A stretch of DNA of 24,075 nt from CAWAPS01 sp963783945 (GCA_963783945.1 CAWAPS010000034.1:1-24075), one strand, 5' to 3'; shown: positions 9,049 to 17,570, counted from the stretch's first letter. Numbers and translations: made by a program. Notes: generated from the sequence alone by a model not told the origin.

Positions 9049-9803
9049 AGCGACCCGTCCAGTGCGGTGCGCGCTTTTCGAGGAATGCCCGGATGCCTTC
9101 CTCGGCATCATGGGTTCCGGCGAGGGAGCGAAAGGCGCCCTCGGTCTCGGACCAGCCATCATCGTCTTCGGACGCGACGACGGCGTTGACGGCACGGAGG
9201 CAGGCTCGGACCGATAGGGGGGCGTTGGCAGCGATGCGCTCGGCGAGAGCGAGCGCCCCATCGAGTGCGCCCCCGGGCTCGGTGAGCACGTTAACCAGAC
9301 CGACGGCGTAGGCACGCTCGGCGGTGATGGGGTCCCCCGTCAGAATGAGTTCACGCGCCAGGTTGAGGGGCATGGCGCGAGGTGCCCGGAACAACCCTGC
9401 GCACGTCGGCACGACGCCGATGCGGACCTCGGGCAGTCCGAAGCGGGCGCCACGGGATGCGACGACGAGATCGCAAGCGAGGACTATCTCGAGACCGCCG
9501 CCGAGGGCGATCCCCTCGACCGCGGCGATGATCGGCGTCGAGTGCTGGCGCCGAATGATGCCATACTCGCCGCCCCGTCTGGTTGCGATCCGGGCCCTTG
9601 GACGTGACGTCGCTTCTGGAGCTGAACATCGACGGCGTTCCGGTGAGGATGCCGACCCAGATGTCGGCGTCATCCTCGACCAGGTTCAGGGCTCGATCCA
9701 GTTCTTCGGCGAGTTCTTGGTTGATGGCGTTTCGCTTCTCCTCCCGCTGAATCCTGATGACGAGCACGTAGCCGTGCCGAGTGGCGGATACCAGATCTCC
9801 CAT
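9047..9803 (-). pseudogene. Enoyl-CoA hydratase (crotonase family) with one frameshift
   Basis: This enzyme would hydrate a 2-enoyl-CoA in beta-oxidation. The start ATG at 9803 follows an AAGGAGG ribosome site. The first part reads HGYVLVIRIQREEKRNAINQ and runs to SDVTSKGP. Near 9595 the frame changes by one base, and RRGGEYGIIRRQ continues to AAVEGIALGGGLEIVLACD and GARFGLPEVRIGVVP. Both catalytic Glu positions of classic hydratases are present (GGGLE and LPE). The end AFLEKRAPHWTGR is typical, and bridged length is about 252 residues, normal for the family. Apart from the one shift the gene looks complete, so it may be a working gene with a sequencing indel. It lies downstream of a TetR regulator gene on the same strand. 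Confidence 0.8.
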
Positions 9804-9944
9804 GTACCCTCCTTTCGTGGGGGACGTTCCGACACCGTCAGTTGAGGCCGTGCCCGAAAGGGCTGTCGCTTTACTGGGCTGTTGCTGTTGGCGGCTGAGG
9901 TGGTGGTGGACGCTTGGAGTTGTGCTGTGTCGGTCTGGTCGTTG

Positions 9945-10688
9945 TTATGGTTGGCGGATGGTTCGTGTGGGTCGGTCGGGCTTGGGGGTTTTGGTGGCTG
10001 GTGGGAGGGGTGATGTTTCGATTCCCGCGGCCAGGAAGTTTTGGAGGTCGTCGAGGAGTTGTTCGAGGGGGGCGGTTAGCTTGCCTGACTGTTTGGCTGT
10101 CTGGTAGCGGGCCATGGTGTGTACGGTGCAGGTCATCATGATCATCCATCGCTCGAACAGGATGGCTTGTGGGTAGTCGGGTAGGAGCCGGTAGAGCAGG
10201 GTTATCATTGTGGTGACGGTGCTCGTGGTGAGGGTGCCTTCGAGGCCTGTGTATCCGCCGTGTTCGGTGATGTAGCGCGACAGGAAGGCCAAGTAGTAGT
10301 TGCCCTGCTTGAGGTGGCCGGCCAGGGACAGTATGAATGCTCTGACCAGGTCGTGGACATTCAGAGGCTGGCCTTGGGCGAGGAGGTCAGCGAGTATTTC
10401 TGTTCGGACTTGCTCGCTGATGGCGGCACGGTAGGAGGTGATGGCTACCAGGAGGCTCTCGCGGTCACCGAAGTGGTATTGGACGGCGACGTTGTTCCTT
10501 TGTCCTGCGGCCAGGCCGACGTCTCGCAGGGGGACAGCGGCGATGCCGCGTTGGGCGAATAGCTGCTCGGCCGCCTCCAGGATTATTTGGCGGGTGGTGT
10601 CACCCCTGGAGTTGGGTCGATCCCGGTTGGCGGGCCGGGGCGAGCGGGTCTCGTCTGGGGTCGGTGTCCGCGGTAGCGGTCGGAGCAT
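9945..10688 (-). CDS. TetR-family transcriptional regulator
   Basis: A 247-residue one-component repressor. The N-terminal helix-turn-helix domain begins after about 30 disordered Pro/Arg-rich residues: TRQIILEAAEQLFAQRG, then PLRDVGLAAGQRNNVAVQYH with the characteristic YHFGDRESLL. The remaining helical part is the ligand-binding and dimer domain, ending in a Pro-rich tail. ATG 10688 was chosen; a TTG three codons upstream is open too and neither has a strong ribosome site. The plus strand across the gene's 3' end (about 9890-10060) is conspicuously G+T-rich, unlike the genes around it. The gene sits between an SDR gene and a crotonase on the same strand, and an inverted repeat lies about 40 bases upstream, so it may autoregulate. 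Its ligand is probably an acyl-CoA or pathway substrate, by analogy only. Confidence 0.88.
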   Translation of the reverse strand: MLRPLPRTPTPDETRSPRPANRDRPNSRGDTTRQIILEAAEQLFAQRGIAAVPLRDVGLAAGQRNNVAVQYHFGDRESLLVAITSYRAAISEQVRTEILADLLAQGQPLNVHDLVRAFILSLAGHLKQGNYYLAFLSRYITEHGGYTGLEGTLTTSTVTTMITLLYRLLPDYPQAILFERWMIMMTCTVHTMARYQTAKQSGKLTAPLEQLLDDLQNFLAAGIETSPLPPATKTPKPDRPTRTIRQP

Positions 10689-10727
10689 ATGCCCCAAGAC
10701 TACCCCGCACCGAATCGACCTGTTAAG

Positions 10728-10739
10728 TAAGACATCTTA
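10728..10739. promoter_or_regulatory. Inverted repeat, candidate TetR operator
   Basis: TAAGA-CA-TCTTA at 10728-10739 is a 5+5 bp inverted repeat centred about 45 bases upstream of the TetR start. It is AT-rich within GC-rich surroundings and overlaps the likely promoter (TAAGAT on the minus strand resembles a -10). Typical TetR operators have 6-8 bp arms, so this may be only the core. Confidence 0.4.
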
Positions 10740-10900
10740 GTCTCTCGTGCTCGGTCGAGCCGCTCGGCGCTGGTTGGGCATGTGCTTCCCTTGGGCAGGC
10801 TGAAGTGTATGGACGGTCCGGGCGGGGCGGGAGCTAGGGGGTGGGAACCGCCTGACGGTGGGCTGGCGCCGGGAGGTGCACTGCGGTGGGGTGGCTGGTC

Positions 10901-11668
10901 TTAGCGGAGGTAGGTGCGGCCGCCGTCGAGCATGAGGGTGGTGCCGGTGACGTAGCGGCTTTGGGGGCCGGCTAAGAACACCACGCCCTCGCCGATGTCC
11001 TCGACGGGGTCGCCGATGCGTCGCAGGGGGGCGGCGGCCTCGTAGGCGGCGACGCGGTCGGGGTTGTGCTCGATCCACACGTCGAGGTTGGCCGACCATG
11101 CGGTGGGGCAGATCACGTTCACCCGGATGCCGAGAGGTCCAAGCTCGACCGCGGCGCTGCGGGTGAGCGAGCGGATGGCCTCTTGGGCGGCGGAGTACAC
11201 GCTCATGCCAGTAGGGGCGAGCAGGCCGGCGCCCGAGGCGACGTTGACGATGGCGCCGTCAGGGTTGGGACGCTCGAGCATGTGGGGCACGACGGCCTGG
11301 CTGAACAGCAGGGTTCCCATGACCCCGGTGCGCCACGACATCATCATGATCTCCTCGGTGGTGTCCATGAACGCCACGTCGACGAGCATCTCGTCGGCCG
11401 CGTTAACGAAGATGTCGATACCGCCGTACTCCTCCATGGTCCGCCCGACGGTGGCGTCGATGTGCTGGCGCTTTTTGACCTCGCACTCCACCGCGATGGC
11501 CTCGCCGCCCAGGGCGGTGATCTCCTTGACGATGGCCTCGCACTTAGACACCGTCCGGCTCGACACCACGGTGCGGGCCCCGGCCCGGGCCAACGCCACC
11601 GCCACCCCACGGCCGACGCCCGAGCCCGCCCCGGTGACAATAGCGACCTTGCCTTCGAGCAACCTCAA
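10901..11668 (-). CDS. SDR-family oxidoreductase with substituted catalytic Lys
   Basis: A 255-residue short-chain dehydrogenase/reductase. The Rossmann motif TGAGSGVGRG follows EGKVAIV at the N-terminus, the structural motif reads VNAADEM in place of NNAG, and the catalytic Ser is in NVASGAG with Tyr 13 residues on in SVYSAAQEA. The Lys normally four residues after Tyr is Gln (codon CAA). The C-terminus GTTLMLDGGRTYLR is typical of FabG-like members. The start is taken as TTG at 11668, because AAGGAG lies six bases upstream and the text before it is not SDR-like, although the frame is open to 11812. The Ser, Tyr and cofactor residues are intact, so it may have altered activity, be a binding-only member, or carry a base error. 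Substrate unknown. Confidence 0.82.
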   Translation of the reverse strand: MRLLEGKVAIVTGAGSGVGRGVAVALARAGARTVVSSRTVSKCEAIVKEITALGGEAIAVECEVKKRQHIDATVGRTMEEYGGIDIFVNAADEMLVDVAFMDTTEEIMMMSWRTGVMGTLLFSQAVVPHMLERPNPDGAIVNVASGAGLLAPTGMSVYSAAQEAIRSLTRSAAVELGPLGIRVNVICPTAWSANLDVWIEHNPDRVAAYEAAAPLRRIGDPVEDIGEGVVFLAGPQSRYVTGTTLMLDGGRTYLR

Positions 11669-12068
11669 CGACGTCTCCTTCGCCAACGTGATCGCAACCC
11701 GCCCATCGGGCCGCCTGGGGGCCGTGGCCGCACCCAAGCGGTGACGACCCCGTCCGCCCGAACCGCCCTGGACTCCAGCGCCCAGATCGTAGTGATGCCG
11801 ACTTTGGGCCACAAGACCTCGCTGGCGGGTGCCCCATGAAGGGATCGAATAGGACGGAGACCTTCTTCATGTTTGTAGGGTGCCGCAATGATCGATGCCC
11901 GGGCGAACCTACCTGCAAGCACCATATCGGTCGAAGCGACCTCCCCGAGCAGGAACTTGGCCGATTCAGTCAAGGAATTGGCCAGACCTGTGGAGACCGC
12001 CATGTGCGGAAGAGTGATCTAATTAAGCACAGCTGCTGAATAAGCTGGCGAACTGAGGGAGGGTTGTG
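11669..12068. other. Divergent intergenic region without recognised gene
   Basis: These 400 bases lie between the leftward SDR gene and the rightward cupin. Frames are open on both strands (for example minus 12003 to 11665), but their translations resemble no family I know. The last 60 bases before the cupin turn AT-richer (TAATTAAGCAC near 12022) and end in a GAGGGAGGG ribosome site at about 12055-12063. Promoters for the cupin operon are expected here but no clear -35/-10 pair was found. Confidence 0.4.
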
Positions 12069-12611
12069 ATGGCTGAGGAAACCAAGCGGGCGGGCCTGAA
12101 GATCTTCCGCGCCGCCGAGGCGCGCCCTTTCGACGAGGAATTGGCGTCGAAAGTGTTCGGAGGGCCGGTCCTGGACCATGCAGCTATGGGCGCTTTGCCC
12201 CGCTGGGATGCCGCCGCTGGGGCGGAGATGAAGTTGATCTTCGGTGACCCGGACAAGGGTGGCAAGAGCCTCATGGTCTTGTGGTTCGCGTCCAACTACG
12301 TCTTGCCGCGCCATGTCCATGACGCCGACTGCATGTATTACATCCTCTCGGGGGAGGCGCGGCTGGGGAACCAGGTCCGTGGCCCCGGTGACGGCTTTTT
12401 CGCGCCCGCCGGCGCCCCCTATACCTACGCCGCTGGACCTGAAGGCGTCGAGGTCCTGGAGTTCCGGGCGACGAGCACGGTGGAACTGAAATACCTGGAA
12501 ACCGCCGAACGCTGGGAGAAACTCATCGAACTCGTGGACGGAAATCGGGGCCGCTGGACAGCCGAAGGCTCCGCACGCGGGTTTACAACAACCGGGATCA
12601 GCGCTACATGA
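12069..12611 (+). CDS. Cupin-domain protein
   Basis: A 180-residue single-domain cupin. The first cupin motif is seen around RHVHDADCMYYILSGEARLG (His-x-His plus a following Glu), and the second in PGDGFFAPAGAPYTYAAGP, where the usual metal His is not obvious. Such proteins bind a metal and act as dioxygenases, isomerases or ligand sensors in aromatic and hydrocarbon catabolism. The start ATG follows GAGGGAGGG; an adjacent GTG one codon earlier is also possible. The stop overlaps the next start as ATGA at 12608-12611, so it is translationally coupled to an amidohydrolase-2 gene. It is intact, while the two genes after it are damaged. The substrate is unknown. Confidence 0.8.
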   Translation: MAEETKRAGLKIFRAAEARPFDEELASKVFGGPVLDHAAMGALPRWDAAAGAEMKLIFGDPDKGGKSLMVLWFASNYVLPRHVHDADCMYYILSGEARLGNQVRGPGDGFFAPAGAPYTYAAGPEGVEVLEFRATSTVELKYLETAERWEKLIELVDGNRGRWTAEGSARGFTTTGISAT

Positions 12612-12923
12612 GCAATACTCCCACCGTCACACGGGTTATCTCGGCGGACTGTCACGTCAACGAGTCTCCGCATGTCTTCGACGGGGTGCCGTCGAAGTTT
12701 AGAGATCGGGTACCGCGGATGATGCGTGGCCCAGACGGCGGGGACGGGTGGAGTCAACGACTACCCATGGCTCGCCGATACGGCCCCGTACTAGACTGAC
12801 CACCCCCATTCGGTGACGCTGTGGCCCCGCTCTCGGCAGATAGTTGCTCAACTCACGGCAGGATTGCCCGCCGATGCGACCGAGAAGATCCTCAGCGCCA
12901 ACGCCGCGAGATTGTATGGAGTC
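12608..12923 (+). pseudogene. Amidohydrolase-2 family enzyme with large internal deletion
   Basis: The ATG overlaps the cupin stop. The N-terminus reads TRVISADCHVNESPHVFDGV, the metal-site opening of amidohydrolase-2 enzymes, continuing to RVPRMMRGPDGGDGW. After about 45 recognisable codons the text degenerates and stops at 12799. Only the C-terminal end returns, in another frame from about 12795: HPHSVTLWPRSRQIVAQL then ATEKILSANAARLYGV. A normal member has about 350-400 residues, so roughly 250-280 residues, including most of the active site, are missing. Joining of true gene ends makes an internal deletion, or an assembly collapse against the similar next gene, more likely than random decay. 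Confidence 0.7.
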
Positions 12924-12982
12924 CGATGTCCTGCGACAGTACTGGTCATCGGGAAACATTTGCCGAGGGATAGGAGAAGAGC

Positions 12983-14210
12983 GTGCCACAGAAGCTGGAC
13001 CGTTACATGATCGTGTCGTCGGACTGTCATGCTGGTGCCGACGTGCGGGATTACAAGCCCTATCTCGAGCGGCGTTGGCACGATGAGTTCGACGCGTGGG
13101 CGGCCACCTACCACGACAAATGGATCGAGATAGATCCCGGTCCGGCCTCTACCCACAGCGAGGAAGAGCTCAAGATCGGGATCTCCTCCGGGACGATGAC
13201 CACCAACTGGGACAGCGACGAGCGGATCCGCGACCTCGACGCTGACGGCGTGGTGGGCGAGGTGGTCTTCCCCAACACGGCACCCCCATTCTTTCCTTCC
13301 GGCGTTATCACGGCAGCCACACCCAAGACACGCGAGGAGTACGAGCGGCGCTGGGCCGGCCTCAAAGCGCACAACCGCTGGCTGGTCGATTTCTGCACGA
13401 GCTCCCGGGGCGGCGCGCCGGCATCGCACAGATCTTCTCAATGACATCGATGATGCGGTCGCCGAGATCGAATGGGTCCGCAACGCGGGCCTCTTCGGGG
13501 GAGTGCTCGTGCCGGTGATCGAGCACACGCGCCGGTCCCGCCGTTGTTCACCAACGACTACGACCGGATTTGGGCCGCCTGCGTCGACCTCGACGTCTCG
13601 GCCCACCAGCACACGACCGTGGCCGGTCTCTACGACGACTACGCAATGACCGACGCGGGAAAAGCCATGTTCATCCTGGAGGGAGCGGCAAACTCCAACC
13701 GTGGATTGTGGCACATGATATTTGGGGGAGCGTTCGAGCGGCACCCCAACCTGAAGTTCGTGATGACCGAGCAAGGAACCCACTGGATACCGGGCACGCT
13801 CACCACGCTCGACCTTCTCGACGCGATGGGCCGCGACCCCAACAACTTCGGGGTCGAGATTCCTGGCCCCCTCTGTGAGCAAGCTCAGCCTCAAGCCGAG
13901 CGAGTATTTCACCCGCAACGTCTGGATCGGTGCCAGCATGATGAGCCGCAACGAAGTCGAGGCAGGCGTCATCGAGGTCGCCGGCGACCGGCTGATGTGG
14001 GGCAACGACTACCCACACAGCGAGGGCACCTTCCCCCACACCGCAGAATGGATCACCGCCACCTTCTTCGACCGAACCATCGACGAGACCCAACGGATCC
14101 TGGGCGACACTGCTGTTGAATTCTACGGATTCGACCGAGACGCCGTCCGGAAAGCGGCCGACCGAGTCGGCCCGGCCGTTGAACGCGTAACCCGTCTACC
14201 GTCGTCCTGA
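12983..14210 (+). pseudogene. Amidohydrolase-2 family enzyme with about four small indels
   Basis: A metal-dependent hydrolase/decarboxylase-type TIM-barrel protein of about 405 residues when bridged, close to the family length. The GTG start has AGGAGA upstream. It opens with KLDRYMIVSSDCHAGADV. Frame breaks are visible: near 13398 (one base lost; FC is followed by ELPGRRAGIAQIF in the next frame), near 13436 (one base lost, then NDIDDAVAEIEWVRNAGLFG), near 13526 (two surplus bases, then APVPPLFTNDYDRIW) and near 13873 (PGPL then VSKLSLKPSEYF). Later metal or substrate motifs survive: SAHQHTT, GNDYPHSEGTFPHT. The first three changes sum to zero. Because the protein is otherwise complete, these may be sequence errors rather than decay. 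The preceding amidohydrolase is a paralogue. Confidence 0.78.
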
Positions 14211-14348
14211 CCGGTCTGGACTAAGGGGGCGCGCCGCGCATGGCAGTTAGCAAGCGAGTTGACGAGCCGGCGAACAGGTTGTCCGAGCCCCGGCCCTCCG
14301 AACCAGGGGTTTGGTTACAGGTGTGGGATGTAGATCGGCGACGGAAAC

Positions 14349-14690
14349 TTAGGCGATGCGATGGTGGAGGGGGGAGGTGTATTGTGTGAAGCATTCCCCG
14401 GCGACGATGGTGGCGACATAACCAGCGGTCCGCTGGATTACCCGGGGGGCCCTCCCGGCAGGTCGTCGAGGAACTCCATCTTGCCGAGCCGCAGCCGGTC
14501 GAGGTCGATAAGGTTCACGTCAGCTCGCATGCCCGGGACCAACGCCCCGCGATCGTGCAGGCCAAATGGTCGGCTGGGTTGCGGGTGAGTTCGTAGACGA
14601 CCCGCTCGAGAGCCAACCGCCGGCCGCAGGGTGCGGTCCCGGACCCACTGGGTAAGCACGGTGGTAGGAACTCTGACAGCTCCTGCATGG
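14349..14690 (-). pseudogene. D-aminoacylase family, C-terminal fragment
   Basis: The minus strand carries the last quarter of an N-acyl-D-amino-acid deacylase-like amidohydrolase, spread over at least three frames: VPTTVLTQWVRDRTLRP, then LALERVVYELTRNPAD, then FGLHDRGALVPGMRADVNL with IDLDRLRLGKMEFLDDLPGG, then VIQRTAGYVATIVAGE and a stop at 14349. Shifts lie near 14615, 14565 and 14455. No catalytic domain precedes it; the neighbouring upstream gene is an unrelated secreted protein that ends at 14811. It belongs to the same family as the broken gene at the left edge, which lacks exactly this part within the window. Confidence 0.7.
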
Positions 14691-14763
14691 TGGAACCCGA
14701 CACAAAAAGCTATGGCGGCAACCGTTTGCCGCCAAACTGCAAACGCGGTGTCGAGAGCACAAG

Positions 14764-14789
14764 GCCCGGGGCGGGCTGACGCCCCGGGC
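14764..14789 (-). terminator. Strong hairpin downstream of the Asp-box protein
   Basis: A perfect 9-bp stem GCCCGGGGC / GCCCCGGGC with an 8-base loop lies 22-47 bases past the leftward stop at 14811. There is no long U-tract, which is common for actinobacterial terminators. It should insulate the gene from the fragment below it. Confidence 0.7.
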
Positions 14790-14810
14790 TGGTCCACAGT
14801 TGCTTTTAGA

Positions 14811-16268
14811 TCAAGGCTTTGACCGGCAGCCGTGCCGGACGGGGTTGGAGTGCCCCCCACTCCCGCAGGCGTATAGCGACAAGGGCACTCGGCTCATGAT
14901 GCCGTCGATCCAGTTGCCGGTTCGGCCGTCCGACCAAGTGACGTAGGCGTAGTTGCCGCTGAAGACGATGTGGGAGTACTTATCGCCGCCCTCTATGCGC
15001 TGTCCCGCCGGCTCGGTGGTGTGGTTGACCCGCAAAGGCGCGCTGAACGACCGGCCGCCATTGAACGAGACCGCGGAGTAGGCGTTGATGGTGGCATTCG
15101 GAGGCGGTATTACCGGCGGCGTGCCCCCGGCAGTCAACGAGGACGCGGTCCTCCACGCCACTCCCAGCAGTCCTGTCGGGCCGAACGCGATCCACGGCTT
15201 GTACACATTTGGAGCATCGATCACCGCCGGGCCGGCCCACCTGCGGCCGGCGTCGTTGGTGATGTACACGTCGAGGTCGTCGCCCATGGGCACCATGACC
15301 GCGAATCGGCCCCGGTGGGTGGGATCGGCGGCGACCCAGGGGATGGGGTCGGTGGTTGATTGTTCGGCAACGGTTGACACATTGGCCACAAGAGAACCGG
15401 TGGGCGGCGCCACCGGGTTGCCCTTGGTGTCGGTGACGGGGTGGGAGGTCCAGGTCTGCCCGTTATCGAAGCTCACCCAAAACGTCGGGCTCGCCGCCGC
15501 GATCCCCGTTGGGGGGTTCCCGACGAGTTGCAGTGCGGTTGCCGTGGCCAGGATCCCATCGTGGACTTCGATCTGGTTGCCTAAGCCTTGATTGGTGGCA
15601 TCAGGCAGGGGGGCCTGTGCGCTCCAGGTCAGCCCGTGGTCCTTGCTGATAGAGATGGCCTGAAGGCCCCCGACGGGCGTGGCTGATGAACTTTCGACGT
15701 AGACGTAGTCAGTGGCGCTGTCCACAACCAGTCTGGGGCTGGCCCCGACCTGCAGCGGCGTGGCCACGGGATCGGACCAAGTTCGGCCGCCATCGAGCGA
15801 CCTGATGACCCCCGGAGCAAGCGGGGCGGTACCGCCCAAAAGGTTGAAAGCGACATAGAAGATCCCATGCGAGTCAACGGCCAGCGAAGGGTTGCCGCAA
15901 CCGGCGGCGTCGCCAAGCGGCAAAACCACAGGGGTCCACGTCAGACCGGAATTGGTGGAATAGGCGAGGAAGCACTGAAAGACGGCGAGCCCGGCGGCCG
16001 CCTCATTGTCGGCCGTCGAGAGGAACACCAAATCCCTCGGGTGCCTGGGGTTGACTGCGATCTGCGGCTGGCCGTTGTTCAAGCTCGGCTGGTTGGTAAT
16101 GTTTTCCTCGAGGATCCTCGAGTGGGAATTCTTTGGGACGTGGTGTGGGCGGGCCGTCTGGGCGCTGACCGCCGAAACCGGTAACACCAGGGCCAGGATC
16201 AGGCTCAAGCCAAGAGCCGGCATGATCCACTTCTTGACCCTCCTGGGGAAATATTGGTTCATCGACAT
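14811..16268 (-). CDS. Secreted Asp-box (BNR repeat) beta-propeller protein, sialidase-like fold
   Basis: An exported protein of 485 residues. The start at 16268 follows an AAGGAGG site; the longer frame to 16298 would place that site inside the gene. The signal peptide is clear: RRVKKW, a hydrophobic core GLSLILALVLPVSAVSA, and probable cleavage before QTARP. Asp-box-like repeats (S-x-D-x-G-x-T-W) recur as TNSGLTW, LDGGRTW, KDHGLTW, FDNGQTW, NDAGRRW and FNGGRSF, giving about six blades of a propeller like those of sialidases and related glycosidases. Sialidase catalytic Arg triad and Tyr/Glu pair cannot be assigned by eye, so enzymatic activity is not claimed; binding or structural roles are equally possible. 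Two Cys near the C-terminus may pair. It is undamaged and has its own terminator, so it is probably monocistronic. Confidence 0.8.
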   Translation of the reverse strand: MSMNQYFPRRVKKWIMPALGLSLILALVLPVSAVSAQTARPHHVPKNSHSRILEENITNQPSLNNGQPQIAVNPRHPRDLVFLSTADNEAAAGLAVFQCFLAYSTNSGLTWTPVVLPLGDAAGCGNPSLAVDSHGIFYVAFNLLGGTAPLAPGVIRSLDGGRTWSDPVATPLQVGASPRLVVDSATDYVYVESSSATPVGGLQAISISKDHGLTWSAQAPLPDATNQGLGNQIEVHDGILATATALQLVGNPPTGIAAASPTFWVSFDNGQTWTSHPVTDTKGNPVAPPTGSLVANVSTVAEQSTTDPIPWVAADPTHRGRFAVMVPMGDDLDVYITNDAGRRWAGPAVIDAPNVYKPWIAFGPTGLLGVAWRTASSLTAGGTPPVIPPPNATINAYSAVSFNGGRSFSAPLRVNHTTEPAGQRIEGGDKYSHIVFSGNYAYVTWSDGRTGNWIDGIMSRVPLSLYACGSGGHSNPVRHGCRSKP

Positions 16269-16329
16269 CAAGGTCTTTCTCCTCCTTTGCTGTGTCACTG
16301 CTCGGTCGTCATGTCGAGGAACCTTCTGT

Positions 16330-16860
16330 CGCGGCGCTCCCTGTCAGGGGGTCTCGCGAGAACCACAGGCGGCGCATCGACTCCCGTTGCACCGGGAGGA
16401 CCCTGAGCTCGTCGCGAACCGAGGGCACCGTCGTTGGCGAGGCAACCCTGCGCACTGCGATGGTCCGCGGCGACGCAGCCGGGTCTTCGCTAATCGCCGT
16501 GGCGATCTCACGTCGCAGATCGACAGGCTTCGTGGGACGCGGCTTGCCACCGAAGCCCATCCGCTTTGTGAGCTCGGTGATATCGTCGCTGGACACTGGC
16601 GAGGCCGATTCCCCCAGGTTGCCTAACTAAAATGAAGCCGGACAGCCCGCAAATCCGGGCGAACATACGGCGCGAGCACTCGCCGGGCGCGGCAAGAATT
16701 GGCAAAGCGGCGTGTTCATGCTCCTTGACCGTGGGCGGAAGGCCGTGAGCGACGTTTCGTCGGATCGCTTCTACTAGCGCCTCCTCTGGGCACTCATCGA
16801 AAAGAACAACGTTCGTTGTCCGGAGGCTAAGCGCTACAGTCGACCGACGGGGATCCCGAT
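16330..16860 (-). pseudogene. StrR/ParB-like regulator remnant
   Basis: The minus strand contains two recognisable pieces of a ParB-like regulator of the StrR kind, known from actinobacterial specialised-metabolism loci. The first piece (about 16813-16640) reads NVVLFDECPEEALVEAIRRN, VAHGLPPTVKEHEHAAL and RRMFARICGLSG, matching the ParB core and helix-turn-helix. The second, in another frame (about 16550-16380), reads GFGGKPRPTKPVDLRREIAT and SPTTVPSVRDELR, like the C-terminal helix-turn-helix segment. The N-terminal part is not legible and several usually conserved positions look altered. At least one frameshift separates the pieces. The call rests on motif memory, not alignment, so it is moderate. 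Confidence 0.5.
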
Positions 16861-17240
16861 TGGCGCGTCGTCTACGCCGGCCGAGGTTTCTCCACTGACT
16901 CCAGGCCGCTCCTTGCAAACCCGACCCCTTGACCCTGAGCATGTCGATAGGCTTGCCGTAAGCGGCGGTGAATGGCCTCTGCCCGCGGCGCCTATTTTCC
17001 AACACCTCCGGTCCCCGTGTGAGCCCCACCTCAGCTCTCCCCCCTCTTGCTGGCTCGGTTGGCCGGGACTCCGGCCATTAGCGCCCCCCTTGGCTCTAGG
17101 TCTAGATCTTAGGTGTTATAGGTGGTTGCGTCAACTGATATCAGCGTTGCCGGTCAGCCCTGACTGCTGCTCAGGTCAGAGGGCTCTTGTGCCGGAGCCT
17201 TCGACGGTCGAGGATTGATCCTGGGTCATTGGAGCTATCG
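16861..17240. other. Intergenic or decayed region with an imperfect stem-loop
   Basis: The right part of the ParB-like remnant probably extends here but cannot be read. A stem-loop is visible at 17156-17185: AGCCC-TGAC pairs with GTCA-GGGCT, with a GA bulge and a 10-base loop. It lies about 55 bases beyond the stop of the small leftward gene at 17241 and could terminate it. The rest shows no recognisable gene. Confidence 0.35.
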
Positions 17241-17570
17241 CTAGGGTTCAGCGATGGTGGAAAGCTCAGAATGGATCCACGCACCAAGACGAATCCAAAG
17301 TACGAGTGGTATAGAGCCCGGGGCCGTAGACCTCAGCCGTTCAACTGGGTCAGTCGAGTCGGAGGAAGTGGCGGGCCGAGGCGACAGTGCAACGATTCGA
17401 GTGACCCCCCTCATCGAGTTCTCCTGGCCGCGACGACGGGCGGTCCGTATGAGTAGGGCGGTGATCGCCAGTTGCTTGTAGCGAACCAGAGCCCCGAACC
17501 AGGCCATGTCCTCGACCTGGGCTTCAGCCCCTGCCTGCAGCTCCTCCTCATCTATGGGCTTCGCCGGCAT
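17241..17570 (-). CDS. Small protein of unknown function
   Basis: A 109-residue frame with an excellent ribosome site: AGGAGGA (minus strand, 17575-17581) four to five bases before the ATG. It begins MPAKPIDEEELQAGAEAQ and continues into a helical, mildly hydrophobic stretch, MAWFGALVRYKQLAITALLI, followed by RTARRRG. The C-terminal half is Ser/Thr/Pro-rich and less convincing, so the natural end may have been shifted. I do not recognise the family. One amphipathic or peripheral membrane helix is possible. The frame is open far upstream (to 17756) but the strong ribosome site fixes the start. It is divergent from the crotonase/ligase operon to the right. Confidence 0.55.
   Translation of the reverse strand: MPAKPIDEEELQAGAEAQVEDMAWFGALVRYKQLAITALLIRTARRRGQENSMRGVTRIVALSPRPATSSDSTDPVERLRSTAPGSIPLVLWIRLGAWIHSELSTIAEP

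Noticed and set aside
11066..11839. 257-codon plus-strand frame opposite the SDR
   Set aside because: His/Asp/Gly/Arg-rich antisense shadow; the SDR motifs are on the minus strand.
12848..14005. 385-codon minus-strand frame opposite the amidohydrolase
   Set aside because: It crosses the end of one and most of another recognisable plus-strand gene and resembles no protein family; a shadow of GC-rich codons.
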